A DNA stretch of 6,591 nucleotides, taken from positions 1-6,591 of the forward strand of contig JAFZZX010000159.1 in NCBI GenBank assembly GCA_017615515.1, read 5' to 3'. Within the stretch, counting starts at the first letter, position 1, and every line of letters starts with the position of its first letter. A program made the translations under genes and the position numbers. Below are positions 1 to 6,591 of this stretch, piece by piece. The DNA is from Clostridia bacterium. Its GTDB lineage: Bacteria > Bacillota > Clostridia > Christensenellales > CAG-1252. The notes below the pieces were generated by a model, which did no database searches, had not been told where the DNA came from, and saw nothing but the letters and a program-made list of their open reading frames with translations.

Positions 1-420
1 CTTGCGGATCGGGAGGATCACCTTGACGAGCTTGTCCACCGCTAGTTGCGTCGCGCGGGGCTTGATCTCCTCGTAGCGCTCTTCCTTCACGAGGCGGATC
101 GCCGCTTCCACGAGGTCTCTGACCATCGACTCTACGTCTCTGCCGACGTAGCCGACTTCGGTGAACTTGGTCGCCTCGACCTTGACGAAGGGAGCCTTCA
201 CGAGCCTGGCGAGACGGCGGGCGATCTCGGTCTTACCGACGCCCGTCGGTCCTTTCATAATGATGTTTTTCGGCGTGATCTCCTCGCGCGTCTTGTCGTC
301 CAGGCGACTGCGACGATAGCGATTACGCAGAGCGACCGCGACCATACGCTTCGCCTCTGCCTGACCGATGATGTATTTGTCGAGTTCTTCGACGATCTCT
401 CTCGGGGTATAAAGTTCCAT
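1..420 (-). CDS. hslU: HslU (ClpY), ATPase subunit of HslUV protease, N-terminal part only
   Basis: HslU is a cytoplasmic AAA+ unfoldase that forms hexamers, unfolds substrates with ATP and feeds them into the HslV peptidase chamber. Only the first 140 codons are visible; the reading frame runs open off the left edge, whereas family members are usually about 440-470 residues. The sequence shows the HslU N-terminal signature [16 protein letters not shown] at residues 5-20, a Walker A motif GPTGVGKT at 57-64, and the pore-loop region with GYVGRD at 90-95, preceded by [10 protein letters not shown]. The Walker B, sensor motifs, most of the inserted I domain and the C-terminal tail that activates HslV lie outside the window. 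The ATG start shares one base with the hslV stop (TGATG) and has a strong GGAGGTG ribosome site encoded in the last codons of hslV. One small oddity is Lys56 just before the Walker A motif, where a hydrophobic residue is common. HslU is distinguished from ClpX by the absence of an N-terminal zinc domain and by the adjacent hslV. Identification is very secure. Confidence 0.97.
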   Translation of the reverse strand, partial: MELYTPREIVEELDKYIIGQAEAKRMVAVALRNRYRRSRLDDKTREEITPKNIIMKGPTGVGKTEIARRLARLVKAPFVKVEATKFTEVGYVGRDVESMVRDLVEAAIRLVKEERYEEIKPRATQLAVDKLVKVILPIRK

Positions 421-953
421 CACAGCACCTCCACGGTCAAATTGCCGTTGGTAAATACGCACAGATCCGACGCGATCTTCATCGCGCGACGAGCGATCTC
501 TTCCGCGCCCATGCCGGGAACGTCGTAGAGAGCGCGTGCCGCCGCGAGCGCGTAGTTGCCGCCGCTCCCGATCGCACAGACGCCCGAATCGGGATCGATG
601 ACTTCGCCCGTGCCGGAGAGCACCAAAAGGTTGTCCTTATCCGCCGCGATCAGCATCGCCTGAAGCTGACGGGGCATCTTGTCGTTGCGCCACAGCTCGG
701 CGAGTTCCACCGCGCTGCGCATCAAATTGCCGCTGAACTTTTGCAGCATCTTCTCGAACTTCTCGCTGAGCGAGAACGCGTCCGATACGCTCCCCGCGAA
801 ACCGACGACCACCTTGCCGCCGTAAATACGTTTGACCTTGACCGCGTTCGCCTTGAAGACCACGCTTTCGCCCATCGTGACCTGCCCGTCTCCGGCGATC
901 ACGGTGACGCCGTCTTTCTTCACGGCGCAGATCGTAGTACCCTTAAACTCCAT
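420..953 (-). CDS. hslV: HslV (ClpQ), threonine peptidase subunit of HslUV protease
   Basis: HslV is the proteasome-beta-like peptidase that forms a double hexameric chamber in the cytoplasm and degrades proteins unfolded by HslU. The product is 177 aa, normal for the family. It begins MEFKGTTI: in this family the residues before the first Thr are removed, so Thr6 is the predicted N-terminal nucleophile. This differs from Bacillus subtilis ClpQ, which is known for using an N-terminal Ser. Asp22 in the GDGQ motif (mature position 17) and Lys39 (aligned with mature Lys33 of E. coli after a one-residue insertion) complete the expected active site. The [10 protein letters not shown] segment near residues 51-60 and [14 protein letters not shown] near 129-142 are typical, the latter holding the conserved active-site serine. 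The ATG lies 10 bases after the trmFO stop, with an AAAGGAGG ribosome site overlapping that stop, and the gene ends by sharing one base with the hslU start. The pair is clearly co-translated. Confidence 0.97.
   Translation of the reverse strand: MEFKGTTICAVKKDGVTVIAGDGQVTMGESVVFKANAVKVKRIYGGKVVVGFAGSVSDAFSLSEKFEKMLQKFSGNLMRSAVELAELWRNDKMPRQLQAMLIAADKDNLLVLSGTGEVIDPDSGVCAIGSGGNYALAAARALYDVPGMGAEEIARRAMKIASDLCVFTNGNLTVEVL
426..432 (-). promoter_or_regulatory. Shine-Dalgarno site of hslU inside the hslV 3' end
   Basis: The minus strand reads GGAGGTG here, five bases before the hslU ATG at 418-420. The same bases encode the Val-Glu-Val part of the HslV C-terminus. The strong match to the anti-Shine-Dalgarno sequence supports the chosen hslU start and indicates translational coupling with hslV. 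Confidence 0.85.
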
Positions 954-957
954 ATTT

Positions 958-965
958 CCTCCTTT
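958..965 (-). promoter_or_regulatory. Shine-Dalgarno site of hslV overlapping the trmFO stop
   Basis: The minus strand reads AAAGGAGG, followed by AAAT and the hslV ATG at 951-953. Its first bases overlap the TAA stop of trmFO (964-966). It is a near-perfect ribosome site and fixes the hslV start, which places the catalytic Thr at residue 6. Confidence 0.9.
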
Positions 966-2265
966 ACGCGCGCTCGTAGCGAGCGGCGTACGCTGTCATA
1001 TCCTTGATCGCACGCTGTGCATAGGCGGTCTTGCGCGCGAGCTTGTCACGGATCCTTGCCTCAAGGGGCGGCAAGATCCCAAAGTTTGCGTTCATCGGCT
1101 GAAAATCCTTGTTTTCAGTCGAAATATAGCGAGTGAGCGCTCCCATAACGGTGGTCTCGGGGAACGGCTCGAACGCCCTGCCCGACAAGCGCGCCGCCGC
1201 GGACAAGCCCGCGATCATACCGCTCATCGCGCTCTCCATATATCCTTCCACGCCCGACAGTTGTCCCGCGACGTAGACGCCCTCTCGCCCCTTCACGCGG
1301 AACTCCGCGTCCAGAACTTTCGGCGCGTTCACGAAGGTATTGCGGTGCATCACGCCGTAGCGGACGAACTCCGCCTCGCGAAGCGCGGGGATCAATCCGA
1401 AGACCCGCCTCTGCTCGGGGAAGGTCAGCCCCGTCTGGAACCCGACGAGATTGTATAGGTCGCCCGCCGCATTCTCCTTCCTGAGCTGCAAGACGGCGTA
1501 ATACTTTTCGCCCGTCACGGGGTGGCGCAACCCGACAGGACGGAGCGGTCCGAACCGAAGGCAATCCACACCCCCTTCCGCCATGACCTCGATCGGCATA
1601 CAGCCTTCGAAATAGTTGCCGTCCACTTCCTGCTTGGCGCGTTCGGCTGTGGTCAACGCCTCGTAAAAGGCGAGGTATTCTTCCTTATTCATCGGCGCGT
1701 TCAGGTAGTCCGCGTCGCCCGTGCCGTAGCGCGAGGCGAAAAAGGAATGATCGGGATCGACGCTGTCCGCCGTCACGATGGGCGCCGCTGCGTCGAAGAA
1801 ATTGAGGTAGTCCTCTCCCGTCACGTCGGCAAGAGCCGCCGCCATCTTCTCACTTGTCAAGGGTCCCGTCGCGAGAATGGTCACGCCACCCTCGGGGATC
1901 GAGGTGACCTCTTCCCTGACGAGGGTGAACCCCGAGAAGGAAGATAGGATCTTCTCCACTTCGCGAGAGAATATCTCTCGCTCCACGCCGAGCGCTCCGC
2001 CGCAAGGGACGCGCGCTCCTTCCGCCGCGCGCAGCACCACGCTGTCAAAGAGTTTCATCTCCTCTTTCAAGGTGCCGCTCGCCGTCGACAAGAGTTCGCT
2101 TTTTAAACTGTTCGAGCAGACCAGTTCCGCGAGGGCGCCCGTCTTATGCGCGGGCGTGCTCTTATCGGGACGCATCTCGTACATCACGACCTCGAAGCCG
2201 CGTTTCAAGAGCGCGTACGCCGCCTCCGATCCCGCGAGTCCGCCGCCGACGACAGTAACTTTCAT
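964..2265 (-). CDS. trmFO: TrmFO (Gid), methylenetetrahydrofolate-tRNA-(uracil-54-C5)-methyltransferase
   Basis: TrmFO makes 5-methyluridine at position 54 in the T-loop of tRNA, using 5,10-methylenetetrahydrofolate as carbon donor and FADH2 as reductant, in contrast to the SAM-dependent TrmA. The product is 433 aa, close to the usual 430-450. The N-terminal FAD-binding Rossmann motif GGGLAGSE is at residues 7-14. The family motif [10 protein letters not shown] at 31-40 leads into [13 protein letters not shown] at 46-58, where Cys50 matches the functional Cys53 of the B. subtilis enzyme. A second conserved cysteine is Cys222 in [15 protein letters not shown] at 275-280, MHRNTF at 306-311 and the FAD-contacting [16 protein letters not shown] at 334-349 are also typical. 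The open frame extends 49 codons upstream, but that part runs within topA in another frame; the Rossmann fold must start near the N-terminus, so the ATG at 2263-2265 is chosen. It overlaps the topA stop as ATGA and has a GAGGAG ribosome site six bases wide. Confidence 0.97.
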   Translation of the reverse strand: MKVTVVGGGLAGSEAAYALLKRGFEVVMYEMRPDKSTPAHKTGALAELVCSNSLKSELLSTASGTLKEEMKLFDSVVLRAAEGARVPCGGALGVEREIFSREVEKILSSFSGFTLVREEVTSIPEGGVTILATGPLTSEKMAAALADVTGEDYLNFFDAAAPIVTADSVDPDHSFFASRYGTGDADYLNAPMNKEEYLAFYEALTTAERAKQEVDGNYFEGCMPIEVMAEGGVDCLRFGPLRPVGLRHPVTGEKYYAVLQLRKENAAGDLYNLVGFQTGLTFPEQRRVFGLIPALREAEFVRYGVMHRNTFVNAPKVLDAEFRVKGREGVYVAGQLSGVEGYMESAMSGMIAGLSAAARLSGRAFEPFPETTVMGALTRYISTENKDFQPMNANFGILPPLEARIRDKLARKTAYAQRAIKDMTAYAARYERA

Positions 2266-4334
2266 TTCTCCTCTTCGTACTTGCAAGAGGTGCAGACGTA
2301 TAGGGTCTTGCCCTTGCTCTTCTTCACGATCATCGTATTCTTGCATTTCGGACAGAGGTGCGGCGCGGGAATGTCCCAACTCGCGAACTTGCAGGTCGGA
2401 TAGCCCGAGCAACCGTAGAAGATCTTGCCCGCCTTGCTATGCTTTTTGGTCACGGGCTTTCCGCAGAGGGGACAGGTGCCGACCACCTCGTTGTCCGCGG
2501 AAAGGATATTCTTGCAAGAGGGATAATTCGGACAAGCGAGGAACTTGCCGAAACGCCCTTCCTTGACGACCATCATGGCGCCGCATTTGTCGCACTTGAC
2601 ATCGGAAACGATCTCTTCGCGCTTGACGGCGGATCCGTCGTAAAACGCCCTCTTGACCTCGGCGATGAAACCGGGATAGAACGCACCGATCAGGTCCTGC
2701 CATTTCCTGCCCTCTTCGATCTCGTCGAGTTCCTTCTCCATCTTTGCGGTGAACTTGAGATCCATAATGTCGGGGAAATACTTGACGATCGCGTCGCAGA
2801 CGGTCTCGCCGAGTTCTGTCGCCTTGAGCGCCTTGCCTTCCTTCTCGGTATAGGCGCGTTTCGCGATCACGCTGAGGATCGACGCGTAGGTGCTCGGTCT
2901 GCCGATCCCGTTCTCTTCCATCGCCTTGATCAGCGTGGACTCGGTATAGCGCTGCGGGGGTTTGGTGAACTTCTGCTCGTATTTGAGCTCCTTGAAATCG
3001 AGCTTATCCCCCTCGTTGAGATCAGGAAGGAGCGCGCTCTCTTCGCCGTCGTCCTCGTTACCGTGCGAACGGAAGTCCGCATATGCGGCGGTAAAGCCGG
3101 GGAACTTCATCGTCCTGCCCTGCACCTTGAATCCGAATAGGTGCTTGTCGCCGACCGCGTTCAGATGCACCTTGAGGGTGTCGTATTGTGCGGGCGCCAT
3201 TTGGCTGGCGACGAAGCGGTCGTAGATCAACTTGTAGACCAAGTACAGGTTGCGAGAAAGTTTGGTCTTCAAGGAGTCGGGATCGCGATCGAGCGAGATC
3301 GGGCGGATCGCTTCGTGTGCGTCCTGCGCCTGCTCCTTGACCGCAAACTTATTCGGATATTTCGGATAAAACTCCGCTCCGAACTTATCGGTGATATAGC
3401 GTTTCGCCGCCCAGACCGCGTCGTCAGCGACGCGCACCGAGTCGGTACGGATATAGGTGACGAGCGCGACGTGCCCTTCCCCCTCGATCTCGACGCCTTC
3501 GTAGAGCTGTTGGGCGATCTGCATAACCTGCGGCGCGGTCATCGAGAACTTCGTGGTCGCGTCCTGTTGCAAGGTACTGGTCGTAAAGGGTGGCATCGGC
3601 ATGACCTTCTGCACGCTGCGCTTGACTTCGTCTACGACGTAGTCCTTGCCGTCGATCTGCGCGAGCAACTTGTCGAGAGCGGCTTTGTTCGGGATCTTGA
3701 ACTTTTTGCCGTCCACGTCGAAAAAGATCGCCTTAAAGGGCTTTTTGCCGTTAAAGAAGGCGTGAAGCGTCCAGTACTCCTCGGGCTTGAAGTCGCGGAT
3801 CTCGCGCTCCCTGTCCACCACCATGCGGAGCGCGGCGGATTGCACGCGACCGGCAGACAGACCTTTCTTGATCTTCTTGGAGATCACGGGCGAGATCTTG
3901 TAGCCCACGATGCGATCGAGCACGCGGCGCGCCTGCTGGGCGTCGACGAGGTTTTTATTGATGCGACGGGGCTTGGTCAAAGCGGCTTGCACCGCCTTCT
4001 TGGAGATCTCGTTGAACTCGATACGGATCTCGTCGTCGGGGAGAGAGAGTTCGTTCTGCAAGTGCCAACTGATCGCCTCGCCTTCACGGTCCGGGTCGGT
4101 CGCAAGGTAGACGGCGTCACAGTTCTTGATCGTGGACTTCATACTCGCGATCACGCGCTTTTTGTCCTCGGATACCACGTATTCCGGTTCGAAACTGTTG
4201 TCGACGTCCACGCCGAGCCGTTTCTCCGGAAGATCGCAGATGTGTCCTCCCGAAGCGAGGACGCGATAGCCCTGCCCGAGATACTTGCCGATGGTCTTTG
4301 CCTTAGAAGGTGATTCTACGATTACTAATTTCAT
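2262..4334 (-). CDS. topA: DNA topoisomerase I (type IA, omega protein)
   Basis: TopA relaxes negative supercoils by cutting one strand through a 5'-phosphotyrosine bond and passing the other strand. The product is 690 aa, similar to B. subtilis TopA. The N-terminal Toprim domain opens with KLVIVESPSKAKTIGKYLG; acidic metal and catalytic residues are Glu7 and the Asp80-Asp82-Glu84 cluster in TDPDREGE. LSAGRVQSAALR at 159-170 is a conserved type IA motif, and the catalytic Tyr294 sits in VTYIRTDSVR. ENGIGRPSTYASI at 474-486 is another family signature. The C-terminus carries three zinc ribbons: Cys581/584/601/607, Cys621/624/642/648 and Cys661/664/681/684. The last pair in the third ribbon is spaced CxxC rather than CxxxxxC. 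All key residues are present. The ATG is 30 bases after dprA and is preceded by GGAG at 4340-4343. The stop overlaps the trmFO start. The enzyme is essential in many bacteria. Confidence 0.98.
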   Translation of the reverse strand: MKLVIVESPSKAKTIGKYLGQGYRVLASGGHICDLPEKRLGVDVDNSFEPEYVVSEDKKRVIASMKSTIKNCDAVYLATDPDREGEAISWHLQNELSLPDDEIRIEFNEISKKAVQAALTKPRRINKNLVDAQQARRVLDRIVGYKISPVISKKIKKGLSAGRVQSAALRMVVDREREIRDFKPEEYWTLHAFFNGKKPFKAIFFDVDGKKFKIPNKAALDKLLAQIDGKDYVVDEVKRSVQKVMPMPPFTTSTLQQDATTKFSMTAPQVMQIAQQLYEGVEIEGEGHVALVTYIRTDSVRVADDAVWAAKRYITDKFGAEFYPKYPNKFAVKEQAQDAHEAIRPISLDRDPDSLKTKLSRNLYLVYKLIYDRFVASQMAPAQYDTLKVHLNAVGDKHLFGFKVQGRTMKFPGFTAAYADFRSHGNEDDGEESALLPDLNEGDKLDFKELKYEQKFTKPPQRYTESTLIKAMEENGIGRPSTYASILSVIAKRAYTEKEGKALKATELGETVCDAIVKYFPDIMDLKFTAKMEKELDEIEEGRKWQDLIGAFYPGFIAEVKRAFYDGSAVKREEIVSDVKCDKCGAMMVVKEGRFGKFLACPNYPSCKNILSADNEVVGTCPLCGKPVTKKHSKAGKIFYGCSGYPTCKFASWDIPAPHLCPKCKNTMIVKKSKGKTLYVCTSCKYEEEK
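2268..2273 (-). promoter_or_regulatory. Shine-Dalgarno site of trmFO inside the topA 3' end
   Basis: The minus strand reads GAGGAG, two bases before the trmFO ATG at 2263-2265 (with the following AA between them). The same bases encode the Glu-Glu pair near the C-terminus of TopA. Together with the ATGA overlap it supports this start over the longer open frame that begins at 2412. The spacing is tight, so coupling to topA translation probably helps. Confidence 0.75.
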
Positions 4335-4339
4335 TGTCG

Positions 4340-4343
4340 CTCC
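4340..4343 (-). promoter_or_regulatory. Shine-Dalgarno site of topA
   Basis: The minus strand reads GGAG, five bases before the topA ATG at 4332-4334, in the 30-base gap after dprA. It is shorter than the sites of hslV and hslU but well placed. The ATG it serves gives the standard TopA N-terminus (MKLVIVES). Confidence 0.65.
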
Positions 4344-4364
4344 GTTTTCACGCTTGTCAGCGCG

Positions 4365-5453
4365 TTATAGTCCGTAATAATTGCCCGGAAGTTTCTTGAT
4401 CACGCCGAGAACTTCCAGTTTGGTCAAGGTCGCCAATAAAGCGCCCATCGTCAGCCCCGTCAGATCGAGCAGTTCCTCGAAATGGCGATCTTCATCCGAA
4501 AGTGCCGAATAGACCAGCACTTCGTCCGTGGTCAGTTGCCTGACAGCTTCTTCCTCGCGGCGATGCGCCTCTTTCTTATAAAAGGCGAGGACGTCTTCGG
4601 CAGAGGTCGCGATCAAACATTGCGGATTGTGCAACATTTCGTTCGCTCCCTTGCTCTGCGCGCTGAAGATATTGCCCGGGACGCAGAAGACGTCCCTATT
4701 TTGATCGAGCGCGGCTTCCACCGTGATCATCGTACCGCTCTTGATCCCCGCTTCCGTCACGAGCACGCCCATCGAGAGCGCGCTGATCAAGCGGTTCCTC
4801 TCGGGGAAACGGAAGGGTAAAGGTTCCGCCCCGAGGAAGTATTCGGACAAGATCAATCCCTCCTCGGCGATCTTGTCGTAGAGATCTTTGTTTTCGGCGG
4901 GATAGACTTTGTCTATACCGCAACCGATCACCGCGATCGTGCGCCGGTCGCGGTCAAGCACCGTGCGATGCGCCACCGCGTCCACGCCGCGAGCCAGTCC
5001 GCTGACGATCGTAAAGCCCGCTTCGGACAGTTCGTCCGCGAAATACTCCGTCACGTCCCTGCCGTAGCGCGTCGGGGCGCGCGTCCCCACGATCGCAAAG
5101 CACTCGTCCCCCAAGAGGGAGAGGTCTCCCTTGTAGAAGAGCAGGATCGGCGCGTCGTCGAGGACGTTCAATCGCTCGGGATAATCGGGATCATCCCGAA
5201 AGAGCACCGAAGCGCCCTGCCGCTCTAAATAGGCAAGGAAGCGTTCCTCGTCGAAACTCTCCGCCGCATCCGCGACCTTGGCGTACACCGAATCGCCGAT
5301 CGCCGCGAGAGCATCCTGAAACGCCGCGGGACGCTCGAAGATCTCCTGCGGATGATCGGTAAGAGCGAGGATCGCCTTGCGCTGGCGATAGGACAACTCC
5401 GCGATCGAAGATAGGCGCACGATGGCGATCTGTTCTCTCGTAAATGTCCTCAT
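4365..5453 (-). CDS. dprA: DprA (Smf), DNA-processing protein / RecA loader
   Basis: DprA binds single-stranded DNA taken up during transformation, protects it and loads RecA; many bacteria not known to be competent also carry it. The product is 362 aa, normal for a three-part DprA. Residues about 10-65 form the SAM/helix-hairpin-helix-like N-terminal region. The Rossmann-type core covers about 80-290, with VGTR at 122-125, SGLARGVDAVAH at 151-162, GCGIDKVYP at 177-185, FPERNRLISALS at 216-227, EAGIKSGTMIT at 234-244 and VPGN at 258-261. Residues about 305-362 look like the C-terminal winged-helix (DML1-type) domain found in many DprA proteins, ending in a short LPGNYYGL tail. The ATG shares one base with the comM stop (TGATG). 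A weak AGGAAG lies 11 bases upstream, so translation probably depends on coupling to comM. No alternative start is nearby. Nothing looks damaged. It could be called Smf in Bacillus nomenclature. Confidence 0.97.
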   Translation of the reverse strand: MRTFTREQIAIVRLSSIAELSYRQRKAILALTDHPQEIFERPAAFQDALAAIGDSVYAKVADAAESFDEERFLAYLERQGASVLFRDDPDYPERLNVLDDAPILLFYKGDLSLLGDECFAIVGTRAPTRYGRDVTEYFADELSEAGFTIVSGLARGVDAVAHRTVLDRDRRTIAVIGCGIDKVYPAENKDLYDKIAEEGLILSEYFLGAEPLPFRFPERNRLISALSMGVLVTEAGIKSGTMITVEAALDQNRDVFCVPGNIFSAQSKGANEMLHNPQCLIATSAEDVLAFYKKEAHRREEEAVRQLTTDEVLVYSALSDEDRHFEELLDLTGLTMGALLATLTKLEVLGVIKKLPGNYYGL

Positions 5454-6591
5454 CAGCTAAAGTACTTCCTATCCAGCGAGCGATATTGGATCGCTTCGGC
5501 GACGTGCCCCGTCTCGATCTCCCGCTTGCCTTCGAGGTCGGCGATCGTGCGCGCAACCTTTAAGATGCGGAAACTCGCACGCGCGGAAAGCGACAGCTTG
5601 CGGAATGCGCTCTCCATCATATCCTCCGCCTCGGTCGGGATCTGACAATACTGCTTGATCAGTCGATTGTTCATATCCGAATTGGTGTGGATCGACGAGC
5701 GTGCGAAGCGCTTATGCTGGATCTCACGGGCGCGCATCACGCGCTCCTTGACGACGGCGCTCGACTCCTCTTCCGCCGCGGAGCGGAGTTCTCCGAACTC
5801 AACGGCGTCCACCTCGACTTGTATGTCGATCCTGTCGAGGAGAGGCCCCGAGAGCTTATTGAGATAATGGCGGATCGCCTGCGGCGTGCAGGTGCAAACG
5901 TGCTTTTTGGAGCCGTAGTTGCCGCACGGGCAGGGATTCATACTGCCGACCAACATGAAATTGGCGGGATATTTGACGGTCTGTTGTACGCGTGTGACCG
6001 TGATCACACCGTCCTCAAGCGGTTGGCGCAAGGTCTCGAGCGCCTGCCGTTTGTACTCCGGGACTTCGTCCAAAAAGAGCACGCCGTTATTCGCGAGAGA
6101 GACCTCGCCGGGTCTCGCCTTCGTGCCGCCGCCGACGAGGGACGGAACGGTCGCCGTGTGGTGCGGCGTGCGGAAGGGACGCTTGGTCACGATGCCGAGC
6201 TTCTCGTCGAGAAGTCCCGCGACGGAATAGACCTTCGTGACTTCGATCGCCTCTTCGATTGTCAGATCGGGCATGATGCCGACCACGGATTTCGCGAGCA
6301 TGCTTTTGCCCGCGCCGGGCGGCCCGATCAAGAGGATATTGTGTCCGCCCGCGACCGCGATCTCCATCGCGCGTTTGGCGGTGCGCTGTCCCTTGACTTC
6401 GGAAAAGTCCAAGTCACAGCCGTCCTCGCTCCTCGTTTCCGAGAAGTCGCGATTCTCTACGGGGCGAATCTCTTTGTCCCCTTCAAGGAACTCGCAAGCC
6501 TCCTTGAGCGTGTGGACGCAATAGGCTTCAATCCCCTTTATGAAACTCGCTTCGGCGGCGTTCTCCGAAGGAATGATGAACTTCTTGTAGC
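5453..6591 (-). CDS. comM: ComM / YifB family Mg-chelatase-like AAA+ ATPase, 5' end cut off
   Basis: ComM is a hexameric AAA+ helicase that promotes branch migration of integrated single strands during natural transformation; homologues (YifB) are widespread in non-competent bacteria too. About 378 codons are visible, open to the right edge; the full protein is usually about 505-510 residues, so roughly 130 residues, mainly the Lon-protease-like N-terminal domain, are missing. The visible part starts YKKFIIPSENAAEA, continues through a linker, then DFSEVKGQRTAKRAMEIA, the Walker A motif GPPGAGKS (6302-6325) and the Walker B motif LFLDE (6065-6079). A cysteine cluster, NPCPCG plus CTC eight residues later, holds four Cys as in the family and may bind metal. 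LSGPLLDRIDI follows, then the Mg-chelatase C-terminal domain with SARASFRILKVARTIADLEG and the ending AIQYRSLDRKYFS. A TTG at 6410-6412 is an internal Leu codon, not the start, because homologous sequence continues upstream. The stop overlaps the dprA start. Confidence 0.96.
   Translation of the reverse strand, partial: YKKFIIPSENAAEASFIKGIEAYCVHTLKEACEFLEGDKEIRPVENRDFSETRSEDGCDLDFSEVKGQRTAKRAMEIAVAGGHNILLIGPPGAGKSMLAKSVVGIMPDLTIEEAIEVTKVYSVAGLLDEKLGIVTKRPFRTPHHTATVPSLVGGGTKARPGEVSLANNGVLFLDEVPEYKRQALETLRQPLEDGVITVTRVQQTVKYPANFMLVGSMNPCPCGNYGSKKHVCTCTPQAIRHYLNKLSGPLLDRIDIQVEVDAVEFGELRSAAEEESSAVVKERVMRAREIQHKRFARSSIHTNSDMNNRLIKQYCQIPTEAEDMMESAFRKLSLSARASFRILKVARTIADLEGKREIETGHVAEAIQYRSLDRKYFS
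5465..5470 (-). promoter_or_regulatory. Weak, distant Shine-Dalgarno-like site of dprA
   Basis: The minus strand reads AGGAAG within the last codons of comM, 11 bases before the dprA ATG at 5451-5453. Both match and spacing are poorer than for the downstream genes. With the one-base TGATG overlap this suggests dprA is translated mainly by ribosomes that have just finished comM. Confidence 0.4.

Noticed and set aside
46..1458. Plus-strand open frames across hslU, hslV and the 3' end of trmFO
   Set aside because: They lie antisense to strongly conserved genes, have no ribosome sites that I can see and show low-complexity Arg/Asp/Leu-rich shadow translations.
2266..2412. A 49-codon N-terminal extension of trmFO
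   Set aside because: It lies within topA in another frame, and the FAD-binding Rossmann motif of TrmFO starts a few residues from the true N-terminus. The ATG at 2263-2265 with its GAGGAG site and ATGA overlap is the sound start.
2358..4313. Two long plus-strand open frames (2358-3140 and 3141-4313) opposite topA, in the same frame and separated by one stop
   Set aside because: The frame is codon-aligned with topA, so its stops arise only where topA uses CTA, TTA or TCA codons. These are scarce in this GC-biased gene; the single stop at 3138-3140 is the CTA of Leu399. The translations resemble no family I know, and topA explains the bases fully.
4335..4364. A rho-independent terminator after dprA
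   Set aside because: The stem is short and imperfect and is followed by AAAACGGAG on the transcript rather than a U-run.
6410..6412. TTG as the start codon of comM
   Set aside because: The frame stays open upstream to the window edge and its translation matches the ComM linker region (FIIPSENAAEA), so this is an internal Leu codon and the gene is merely cut by the window.
1..6591. CRISPR arrays, tRNA or rRNA genes, insertion sequences, prophage or defence genes
   Set aside because: Nothing of this kind is visible; conserved housekeeping genes occupy almost every base and the longest gap is 30 bases.

Overview
This window is an ordinary, very compact bacterial housekeeping locus. All six genes lie on the minus strand, so transcription runs from the right end to the left end. 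In transcription order they are comM (5' end cut off by the window), dprA, topA, trmFO, hslV and hslU (3' end cut off by the window). Gene content and order resemble the Bacillota (Firmicutes) locus known in Bacillus subtilis as smf(dprA)-topA-gid(trmFO)-codV(xerC)-clpQ(hslV)-clpY(hslU), here preceded by the comM/yifB gene that is often next to dprA in Clostridia-like genomes. Base composition is fairly GC-rich, roughly 55-60% by sampling lines by eye. TGA, the stop codon of four of the five genes whose 3' ends are visible, is a normal stop, so the standard bacterial code applies. A moderately GC-rich member of the Clostridia or a related Bacillota lineage is the best guess; the species cannot be named from the sequence alone.

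Layout: 5453-6591 holds comM (AAA+ Mg-chelatase-like helicase, about 378 C-terminal residues visible). 4365-5453 holds dprA (362 aa DNA-processing protein). 2262-4334 holds topA (690 aa type IA topoisomerase with three C-terminal zinc ribbons). 964-2265 holds trmFO (433 aa folate/FAD tRNA m5U54 methyltransferase). 420-953 holds hslV (177 aa peptidase). 1-420 holds the first 140 codons of hslU (the ATPase partner of HslV). Junctions are 1-nt overlap, 30-nt gap, 4-nt overlap, 10-nt gap and 1-nt overlap, and several Shine-Dalgarno sequences lie inside the end of the preceding gene. There is no stretch over 30 bases without a gene, and I see no promoter, terminator, RNA gene, mobile element, repeat array or CRISPR.

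The genes fall into three functional groups: handling of incoming single-stranded DNA and recombination (ComM, DprA), supercoiling and tRNA maturation (TopA, TrmFO), and an ATP-dependent protease (HslUV). They are probably co-transcribed, although both ends of the operon are outside the window. The one contextual departure from the Bacillus arrangement is that xerC/codV is absent between trmFO and hslV. I find no evidence of a novel system here; the findings are small points about gene order, translational coupling and start-site choice.
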